A stretch of 7,151 bases of DNA from CAZGWJ01 sp964529445 (lineage in GTDB: Bacteria; Oederibacteriota; Muellerivitia; Muellerivitales; Muellerivitaceae), in assembly GCA_964529445.1 (NCBI GenBank), contig CAZGWJ010000116.1, forward strand, positions 1 through 7,151, written 5' to 3'. The position numbers were made by a program, and so were the translations under genes. Numbering within the stretch: the first letter of the stretch is position 1; each line of letters opens with the position of its first letter. A model generated the notes under the pieces. It saw nothing but the letters and a program-made list of their open reading frames with translations, was not told the origin of the DNA and did no database searches. Positions 1 through 6,500 of this stretch are shown one piece after another.

Positions 1-1372
1 TGCCGACGCTCAGGAAACGACCGATGGTTCTCACCTCGTCGCCCGAGGTCACGACGGGTTTCTCGGCGTCGGCGCCCCCTGGCCGGCATTGGGGAAGGTC
101 GATATTCGCCATCAGGCCGTTGCACAAGCACTTGCGCCCCACCGTGTCCTCGGTTCGCCCCTCGCTTCGCACATACCGTTCCACGGCGTCCGCCGAACAG
201 CGGTAGCCCAGAGACCCGTCGGAGGTCTTGTAGGGAATGCGCAGGTATCCGAGGTTGCAGACCCTCGGACGGGCCTCGTAAATGTCCTTTTCCGAATTGG
301 TCCCTTCCAGAGAGACCACCTTGAACGGGAAACCCGTCGGGGAGGCCAGCGGGTCCGTGAAGACGTCCACCGTCCCATCGAGGGCTTTCCGGATCACTCG
401 CTCCCGAATCCAGGGGGCAAGACCGGATTCGCGCGCGTAGGCGAAAGCCGTTCCCACCTGGACGCCGGCGGCTCCGCTTTCCAGGGCTTCCTTCACCTTG
501 GGAGCGTCCCCGTAGGAACCGGCCAACCAGAAAGGTAGGCCCAGTTCCTTGATCTTCTCCAGGTCCACTTCATCCCGTTCGCCGTAAAGCGGCTCTCCCC
601 GCTCGTTGACGATCCCCTTGGTCCGTGGCGGTGCATTGTGCCCGCCGGCCGTCGGCCCCTCGATGACGAACCCGTCCACGCGACCGTTGGATTTCCGGAC
701 GAGGGTCGTTGCCAGGGTGTTCGAGGCCACGATGGCCAGGAATTTCGGCCGTTTGAGTTCCGGGAGCGTCCCGGGGAAGACACGGCGGGGGTCGAAAACG
801 ACCTCGAAACCCTCCCCGTTATCGGCTGCTTCCACGTGGGCGGTCTGGCGGACCTCCAGGTGCTGCGTCAGTCGGTCGATGATCCCCGGGATGGCCCGGG
901 GAATGCCGGCACCCATCAGGACGTAATCGACACCCGCCAGCATGGCCCCGTAGAGGGCGGACAGGGTGTGCATCTGGATCTTCTCGAGGTAGTTGATGCC
1001 GACAAGGCCCGGGTGGCCCTCTTTGGCCAGGTTGACCTCGACGAAATTGGCGGCAACGTTCAGGGCAAGCAGGTCCGGGGAGGGGTCCAGCGTAAACATC
1101 GGGATGTTGCGATAGGGTTCGCCGGGTGCCCGGCCTTCTGGGCGGAAGTAACGGTCAACGATATCCTTAGCGATCACGGAGGAGGGAAAACGGGCGAGGG
1201 CCCGGCGCATGACGCCGCCCGGGTCGCCGTCCTGAAGTCGTCTGGCCAGGATGACGTCCAGAGCCGTTCCGGAGACGACACCCAACTGGCCCAAACGGGA
1301 GACGGTCCGGGCTAGGCGCCAATGGGAGACGCCGGCTCCCATGCCGCCCTGGATGATGACAGGATCTTTCAA
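1..1372 (-). CDS. Nitronate monooxygenase (2-nitropropane dioxygenase family), 3' end cut by window edge
   Basis: FMN-dependent cytoplasmic enzyme family that oxidises alkyl nitronates. About 457 codons are visible with no stop, so the C-terminus runs off the left edge. Seen in the sequence: an N-terminal FMN-barrel motif PVIIQGGMGAGVS (residues 4-16), the family motif GPTAGGH with the presumed catalytic-base His at about residue 245, and a phosphate-binding stretch AAGVQVGTAF (about 301-310). The C-terminal region contains CNLGYLR and KCLCNGL and has Cys at about 372, 392, 415, 417 and 429, a pattern I recall from the long bacterial members of this family. No ATG lies ahead of the QGGMG motif. 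The TTG at 1372-1370 is preceded by AGGA at a 5-nt spacing and leaves a normal N-terminus; an in-frame GTG at 1486 is less likely because it lies inside a hairpin. The gene is on the same strand as GH44 and 150 bp downstream of it. The family is clear; the natural substrate is not. Confidence 0.9.
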   Translation of the reverse strand, partial: MKDPVIIQGGMGAGVSHWRLARTVSRLGQLGVVSGTALDVILARRLQDGDPGGVMRRALARFPSSVIAKDIVDRYFRPEGRAPGEPYRNIPMFTLDPSPDLLALNVAANFVEVNLAKEGHPGLVGINYLEKIQMHTLSALYGAMLAGVDYVLMGAGIPRAIPGIIDRLTQHLEVRQTAHVEAADNGEGFEVVFDPRRVFPGTLPELKRPKFLAIVASNTLATTLVRKSNGRVDGFVIEGPTAGGHNAPPRTKGIVNERGEPLYGERDEVDLEKIKELGLPFWLAGSYGDAPKVKEALESGAAGVQVGTAFAYARESGLAPWIRERVIRKALDGTVDVFTDPLASPTGFPFKVVSLEGTNSEKDIYEARPRVCNLGYLRIPYKTSDGSLGYRCSADAVERYVRSEGRTEDTVGRKCLCNGLMANIDLPQCRPGGADAEKPVVTSGDEVRTIGRFLSVG

Positions 1373-1377
1373 AAGGT

Positions 1378-1381
1378 TCCT
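1378..1381 (-). promoter_or_regulatory. Ribosome binding site AGGA deciding the TTG start
   Basis: Read on the minus strand, AGGA is followed by ACCTT and then TTG at 1372. No ATG, and no other TTG or GTG near enough, is in frame before the conserved FMN motif. This weak Shine-Dalgarno is therefore the best support for the TTG start. Confidence 0.5.
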
Positions 1382-1447
1382 AATTACGGATGACAGGTCT
1401 GCGGACGCCAGGGAGGCACGTTCGAGGACGGTTGGTTCGACCGGGGG

Positions 1448-1464
1448 AGTATAGCACGGGTGCT
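1448..1464 (-). promoter_or_regulatory. Small dyad AGCACGGGTGCT overlapping a possible -10 TATACT
   Basis: The 12-bp dyad (5-bp arms, 2-nt centre) covers 1453-1464. On the minus strand it runs into TATACT (1453-1448), a good -10 match about 75 nt ahead of the TTG start of the nitronate monooxygenase. No convincing -35 lies at the right distance (GGGCCA at 17 nt). An independent promoter with an overlapping operator is only a possibility. Confidence 0.25.
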
Positions 1465-1473
1465 CAGGGATGG

Positions 1474-1512
1474 CCCGCCCGGCCACCCATATTCTTCGGG
1501 TTTCCGGGCGGG
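1474..1512 (-). terminator. GC-rich stem-loop just after the GH44 stop codon
   Basis: CCCGCCCGG (1474-1482) and CCGGGCGGG (1504-1512) form a perfect 9-bp stem. The 21-nt loop can pair further through ACCC (1485-1488) and GGGT (1498-1501). The structure begins 10 nt past the GH44 stop on the minus strand. No T-tract follows, so it is not a classical intrinsic terminator. It could protect the 3' end of the mRNA, give partial termination, or separate expression of GH44 from the monooxygenase gene. Confidence 0.4.
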
Positions 1513-1522
1513 GAAGACCTGG

Positions 1523-3148
1523 TTATTCCAGCACGAAAAGGTTGGCGGACAGGGGTTCCAGGGTGGCGGAGAGGGTTCCGTCCTTCACTTCACCGCCCTT
1601 CAGGGCTTTGATCTCCGGGGAGCCCGCGTCGAAACCGTAAGTCGAATATATCGTGTAGGGGCCGCCGTTCTTGACAACGAGGAGGACCTTGCCCTTCTCC
1701 TTCAATCCCTTGTGAATCACCAGGATTCGAAGTTTATCCGGGTTCTTGCCGTCCTTTGCGGCGTAGACGCTCAACCGCTCCACGTCGTCCGCGGCGGCCG
1801 AAAGGGCCTGGTCCCCGAAGGAGGACCCCTTCCCGTCGTAGTCGCGGAAGATGCGGAATGCGGCCTTGTTGTAGGGCTTCATGTCGCCCCAGTAGTTGGC
1901 CGCGAAGACGCCTTCGCGGCCGAAAAGACCCAGGACGTCGGCCTGGGCCAGGCCTCCCGAGACGTGATCCCCGGCTCCGTAGTCGTACTCGGTGAAGCCC
2001 ATCTTCGTGCCGGGGTAGTACTTGTCGATGTTCTCCTTGATCCACGGGATAAGGCGGATCGGCTTGCCGCCCGTGGAATGCTGGGTGATCCAGGATTCCT
2101 CCACGTAGTTCGGGTCCCAAAGGGAGCGGGGGGCCTGTATACGGGCCTCGATGGATTCCTCCGAGGTGTCGCCCTCGGTGATGCGCTTACCGCCACCCCG
2201 GGCCTCTGGATACCAGTGCAGGTCAAGAACATGGAGTAGGCGCTTCTTGTGGCGTCTCTCCAGCGATCGCATCTGGTCGAGATAGAAACCCACGAAGGAT
2301 CCGAATTGGGCATTGATCTCCTTGAATTCCGGGGCCTCCTGGAGGGTCCGGAAGGCCTGCCATCCGTAGAGTACGGGCCCGAAGAGAATGGCGCCGGGAT
2401 CGGTCAGAAGCACGTTGGCCGCACAGGCCTCGGTCTTGTTCACCAGTTCGTAGTAGCCGGTCTTCTTCGGGTGGATGCGCGGGTGGGTGGAGGGCCAGAT
2501 CGCCGGCTCGTTGTCGAGGCAGTAGAAGCGCACGCCGCCCTTGTCGGCGGCCCCGAAGCGCTTCCCCAGGAAGAAAACGAATTCGTCCATGTGGACGGCG
2601 TTGTCCTTGGCGTTGGGAACCTCGGACTTGGCTCCCTTCTTGCGGAAGAGCACCTGCTTCCAGCGCTTCGAGGGGGCGGTTTCCGATTCCTTCACCTCGC
2701 CGTCCTGGTCGGCCGAGACGAATCCGGCCAATTGGAGGGTCACGATGGATTCCAACCCCTCCGCCTTGTTCCGGTCGACGAACTGGGTGACGAGGGAACC
2801 CGGCTTCTCACAGGCGGAAAAACGCAGGCCGCCCGTGCAAAGCCAGTTGTCGGAGAAGTGCTTCCAGTCATTCCCGGCGTTGGAGGCGTTGGTTTCCCAG
2901 TTGTAACCCGTGAGGCGGTTGCCGCCGAGCCGCTTGATCGTGGCTCCAGTGCCTTCCGTGTCGCATACGTTGGTGCCGTACACCCAGGGGCTGATGGACC
3001 CCAGGACCTGATCCTCCAGGACGAGGATGTTCAGGTCGGCGGCTGGAGCCGGGTGGAACATCATGGACATAAGAAGAATGCCCAACCAACGGCAGAGGGT
3101 GCGTCGGGGGGAGGATAGGTTCATCGGGCAACGGTTATGGGGATTCAT
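1523..3148 (-). CDS. Secreted glycoside hydrolase family 44 (endo-beta-1,4-glucanase/xyloglucanase type)
   Basis: Predicted extracellular enzyme of 541 aa that cleaves beta-1,4-glucan backbones by a retaining mechanism, as known for GH44. Residues 1-36 form a signal peptide: an Arg-rich start, hydrophobic LGILLMSMMF, and cleavage after APA or PAA. The mature N-terminus leads to PWVYGTN and the hallmark RLGGNRLTGYNWE (about 73-85), continuing through TNASNAGNDW. The acid/base Glu lies in LDNEPAIW (E214), and the nucleophile Glu in GFTEYDYG (E387), followed by ANYWGD. A DLHWYPE segment (about 309-315) falls between them. A beta-rich C-terminal part ends in LSANLFVLE, as in the family. The length matches a lone catalytic module; no carbohydrate-binding module, dockerin or sorting tail is present. 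I chose the ATG at 3148 because GGAGGT lies 7 nt upstream; the longer TTG start at 3163 would overlap that site. The gene is divergent from the STAND protein. Family assignment is very secure; cellulose versus xyloglucan or mannan preference cannot be read from sequence. Confidence 0.95.
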   Translation of the reverse strand: MNPHNRCPMNLSSPRRTLCRWLGILLMSMMFHPAPAADLNILVLEDQVLGSISPWVYGTNVCDTEGTGATIKRLGGNRLTGYNWETNASNAGNDWKHFSDNWLCTGGLRFSACEKPGSLVTQFVDRNKAEGLESIVTLQLAGFVSADQDGEVKESETAPSKRWKQVLFRKKGAKSEVPNAKDNAVHMDEFVFFLGKRFGAADKGGVRFYCLDNEPAIWPSTHPRIHPKKTGYYELVNKTEACAANVLLTDPGAILFGPVLYGWQAFRTLQEAPEFKEINAQFGSFVGFYLDQMRSLERRHKKRLLHVLDLHWYPEARGGGKRITEGDTSEESIEARIQAPRSLWDPNYVEESWITQHSTGGKPIRLIPWIKENIDKYYPGTKMGFTEYDYGAGDHVSGGLAQADVLGLFGREGVFAANYWGDMKPYNKAAFRIFRDYDGKGSSFGDQALSAAADDVERLSVYAAKDGKNPDKLRILVIHKGLKEKGKVLLVVKNGGPYTIYSTYGFDAGSPEIKALKGGEVKDGTLSATLEPLSANLFVLE

Positions 3149-3155
3149 GGGCTGG

Positions 3156-3161
3156 ACCTCC
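3156..3161 (-). promoter_or_regulatory. Strong Shine-Dalgarno GGAGGT of the GH44 gene
   Basis: Read on the minus strand, GGAGGT is followed by 7 nt and ATG at 3148. This is the best ribosome binding site in the window and fixes the GH44 start five codons inside the longest open frame. Confidence 0.85.
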
Positions 3162-3229
3162 AAAAGACGGCGATTGGTTCAGGAGCGATCCTTCTCGAAC
3201 ACGTAGGAAAAAGACCTCTTGGCGTGATC

Positions 3230-3257
3230 ATTCTCGTTCCTGGAACGGCTTGGGCAA
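3230..3257 (-). promoter_or_regulatory. Palindrome CGTTCCTGGAACG inside a possible GH44 promoter
   Basis: CGTTCC (3235-3240) and GGAACG (3242-3247) form a perfect 13-bp palindrome with a 1-nt centre. On the minus strand it sits between TTGCCC (3257-3252) and GAGAAT (3235-3230), 16 nt apart. These match the -35 and -10 consensus at only 4 of 6 positions each. If used, the promoter would give a leader of about 75 nt before GH44, with an operator in its spacer. The palindrome is certain; the promoter is tentative. Confidence 0.4.
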
Positions 3258-3435
3258 ACGAAAATCCGGCTTTTTGCGGTGAGGTTTTCACGGGACGGGG
3301 CGTCCGGTGATCCCTTGAAACCGCCCCATCCGGTATCCGTTTGGACGGCCGAGAGGCGCGGGAGAGGTCAAAAAACGGGAAGACAAGACGGAATCCGATG
3401 GTATCGAACCTCAAAAGGTGTCGGGGTCCCTGGAT

Positions 3436-3475
3436 GGAACTCGCGAAAGGAAGGATCGAAGGTTCCTGTTTTTTT
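3436..3475 (+). terminator. Terminator-like hairpin with T-tract, no gene upstream
   Basis: GGAACTCG (3436-3443) can pair with CGA (3457-3459) and GTTCC (3462-3466) across a 2-nt bulge, giving an 8-bp stem and a 13-nt loop. TGTTTTTTT (3467-3475) follows directly. This has the shape of a plus-strand intrinsic terminator, although the stem is weak. No plus-strand gene ends before it. It could end an unannotated small RNA, or attenuate a long leader of the STAND gene. Confidence 0.35.
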
Positions 3476-3516
3476 ACCGGTTGAACATTTCCCGATCGAG
3501 GGAATTGGGATATCCT

Positions 3517-3545
3517 AATAAACGCTTTGTTTTAGGTGCTGTCAA
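3517..3545 (-). promoter_or_regulatory. Candidate minus-strand promoter: TTGACA - 17 nt - TTTATT
   Basis: On the minus strand a perfect -35 hexamer TTGACA (3545-3540) is followed 17 nt later by TTTATT (3522-3517), 4 of 6 matches to the -10 consensus; TATTAG at 19 nt is an alternative. Transcription would start near 3510, giving GH44 a leader of about 360 nt. The site overlaps the stretch just ahead of the divergent STAND gene, so the two directions could compete. Confidence 0.4.
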
Positions 3546-3565
3546 CGTTTTCAGAGAAACCTCCT

Positions 3566-3575
3566 GTTCCGGAAC
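3566..3575. promoter_or_regulatory. Perfect palindrome GTTCCGGAAC just ahead of the STAND start
   Basis: This 10-bp perfect palindrome ends 3 nt before the ATG at 3579 and shares its GTTCC/GGAAC half-sites with the palindrome at 3235-3247. Such a site could bind a dimeric regulator and would cover the start region of the STAND gene. The GGAA in it may also act as a weak Shine-Dalgarno for that ATG. Confidence 0.35.
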
Positions 3576-3578
3576 TGC

Positions 3579-6500
3579 ATGCGTGGGGGCGAGAAGATGC
3601 TGGCCTTCCTGCTCACGGATATCGACGAGGACCTGAAGCGGACCGAACCCCGTCCCGAGGGGTTCGACATCGCCGCCTACGAATACCATTCCCTCGTCGA
3701 GAAGATCCTCCTCCAGTTCGGGGGTGACGGGATCCGGCACGAGGACACGAGGGTCTTCGGGGTCCTCGAGACCGAGGATGCCCTGCGTTGCGCCCTCGAG
3801 CTGGTCCGCCAGTTCGCCCCGGTTCCCCCAGGTCTTCCCGCGATCGCCCCCTCCTCCACCCCGGAGCGGGCTCGAACGTTCGACCTCTCGCCCTACCTCC
3901 GGGTCGCGGTCCATGCCGGCGAGGTCTATCACGTCGGCGAGGAGTTCTTCGGCATCGAGATCGAGCGCTCGTTCAAGCTGCTGGATGCCTCGCGGGGAGG
4001 GCACATCCTCCTCTCGGAAGAAGCCGCTCGCTGCCTGAAACCCCCTCCCGGCACGCGCCTGCGGAGTCTCGGTGTCCATCTCCTCAAGGATCTCTGCGAA
4101 CCCCAGGAGGTCTTCGCCCTGACGGCCGTGGACATGGCCTTCGGCGACCTGAAGCTCCCGCGATCCCTCTCCTCCTATCGCCATAACCTCGAGCCCCAGA
4201 ACGCTCCCTTTTTCGGGCGCGCGCGGGAGTTGAAGGAGATCGGGGCCGTCCTGAAGGACCCGGACAACCGTCTCGTCAACCTCCTGGCGCCCGGCGGATT
4301 CGGCAAAAGCCGATTGGCCATGCAGGCGGCGGCCGACCATATCGACGACTTCCCCGACGGCGTGTTCTGCGTGGGTTTGGGATCGGTCCGCACCGATGAG
4401 CGGCTTCTCTTCAACCTCGCCGAGGGGCTCAAGCTCGTGTTCTACGGTTCCGGTGATCCCAAGCAACAGGTGCTCGATTACCTGCGGGAAAAGTCGATGC
4501 TGATCGTGCTGGATAATTTCGAGCAGATCGCGGGAGGGCCGCAGTTGGTCCAGGAAATGCTCCAGGCGGCCCCTCGACTGCAGATCCTCGTGACTTCCCG
4601 TCAGCGCCTGCGCATCCCCGAGGAGAAGGTGGTCGAGGTGAAGGGCCTGGACGTGCCGCGGGACCTGATGGAGGGCGGGCTCGAGAAATTCGCGGCCATC
4701 CAGCTCTTCGTGATGGCCGCGCGGCGCGCCGAACCCAAGTTCGAACCGTCGGCCGCCGACCTGATCCGCGTCTACGGCATCTGCCGCCTGCTCAACGGTA
4801 TGCCGCTCGGAATCGAGTTGGCCGCGGCCCGGGTGAAGGATCACACCCTGTCGGAGATCCACCGCCAGATCGAGACCAACCAGGAGGCCCTTGCCACGGG
4901 CCCTTCCTACATCCCGGAACGGCACCGCTCCCTGAAGGCGGTCTTCGATTATTCGTGGAGCCTCCTGTCCGACGCGCACCAGCGCCAGTTGATGGCCCTC
5001 TCGGTGTTCCGCACGGCCTTCACGCCGGACGCGGCCCTCCACGTGGCCCATACCAAGCCCTCCGACCTGGAGTATCTCACCGACCAGTCCCTTCTCGTGG
5101 AGCGGGAGGGTCGGTACCAGTTCCATGAGATCGTGCAGTACTACTCGAAGGGAAAATTGTTCGATCACACGAGGGAGCGGAGGTCGGCTGAAGAAGCGCA
5201 TGCCCGATATTTCGCGGATTTCATGCAGGCGCGCATCCGGCCCAATACTGCCCGCAACCAGAAACATTCCCTGGATGAGATCGCCGGTGTCATCGAGGAT
5301 GTGCAGGCGGCGTGGAATTGGGCGTTGGAGAACGCGGCCTCCGACGAGGTCGAGAAGGCCTCGGACGGCTTGCGCCTCTTCTACGAGGTGCGGGGATTCT
5401 ACCGGGAGGGACGGATCGCGTATCAGAAGGCCGCCGAACAGTTGAGCCAGAAGGGGGTGTGGCCGAGGGACTTGAAGCTCTATTCGCGGGTCCTCTTCTC
5501 GGCCGGATACTTCTCCCAGAAGATGGCGATGGAGGACGAAGCCACCCGGTTCTTCATGCAATCCCTGGATGCCGCGAAACTTCATGCCCGCATGGACGCC
5601 GAGAAGGGGTATGCGTCCCTGGGATTGGCCCTCGTGGCAGAGGATCGCGGGGACTACAAGATCGCCTATGGCCACCTGAACGTGGCCCTCTCCTTGTTCG
5701 AGAGATCCCGCGAAAAGCCGGGCGAGGCCTGGGCCCTCAACACCCTTTCGCGCGTGACGGCCCTCATCGGTGACATGAAGGCCAGCGAGTCCCTCGCCCG
5801 GAAGGGCCTGGCTTTGTATACCAAGCTCAACGACACGAGGGGAGTGGCCTGGGCCCATATCCTGCTGGGCGACGTGTCCATGCGCCAGAATCGCTACCAG
5901 GACGCCAAGATCCATTACCAGAAGGGCTTGGCGGGCTATGTCGAGTTCGGCGACCGGGGCGGCATCGCCTGGTCCTTCGTCAACCTGGGCAACATCTCCA
6001 TGACGATGGGCGAGTACAACGGCGCCCACCAGTTGTATCGGGAAGCGCAGATCATCAACCGGGAACTGGGAGACCGGCGGGGACTCGCCTGGACGCTCTC
6101 CCTGCTGGGCAAGGTGGCCATCGCTTCCGGGGACTACGACGAGGCACAACGCCAGGTCCAGGAGGGCCTGAGCATGTACCGGGCGGTTGGGGACAAGCAG
6201 GGTCTCGAATGGGTTCTGGGGCTTTTGGGGGACATCGCTTGTTTCAGGAGCGATCCGGATACCGCCGAGAAATATTACGAGGAGGCCGAGGCCGCCTATC
6301 CGGATACCTCGAGCGATCCCATGAAGGGGTGGAGGCATTTCCATCGTGGGATCATCCTCCAATTGAGGGGCGAGTTGGCGGAAGCCACGCGCTGGATGGA
6401 GAAAAGCGTCGAGGTCTTCCAGCGGACGGACGACCATCACGGATTCGCCGCATCCATGAGCCAACTGGGCAAGATCCATATCGACAACCGACAGTATCAG

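Larger units (their letters stand above)
3149..3578. other. 430-bp divergent intergenic region between GH44 and the STAND protein
   Basis: I see no credible gene here. A minus-strand open frame reaching back to 3414 has no family resemblance and runs into the GH44 start region. The region is more AT-rich than its flanks, with A and T runs near 3260-3300, 3370 and 3469-3475. It holds two GTTCC/GGAAC palindromes, a T-tract hairpin and candidate promoters, annotated separately. It also contains TTCCCGATCGAGGGAA (3489-3504), a 5-bp-arm dyad, and GGATATCC (3508-3515). Its length and content fit a shared control region for two divergent genes. Confidence 0.6.

Noticed and set aside
89..1315. Plus-strand open frames (89-538, 638-1315) and minus-strand frames (112-378, 493-783) at the left
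   Set aside because: The minus-strand frame carrying the nitronate monooxygenase motifs runs uninterrupted from 1372 to the window edge; the others are shadows of it.
1460..3118. Long plus-strand open frames opposite the GH44 gene (1460-2239 and 2249-3118)
   Set aside because: They are antisense to a gene with unmistakable GH44 motifs and show no family features of their own.
3145..3414. An 89-aa minus-strand open frame upstream of GH44
   Set aside because: It ends inside the GH44 start region and has no recognisable domain. It shows no gene-like ribosome binding site that I could identify, and it lies in the more AT-rich control region.
3481..3520. Plus-strand promoter from TTGAAC (3481) with TATCCT (3511)
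   Set aside because: The spacing of 24 nt is too long for a sigma70-type promoter, and no better pair was found for the STAND gene.
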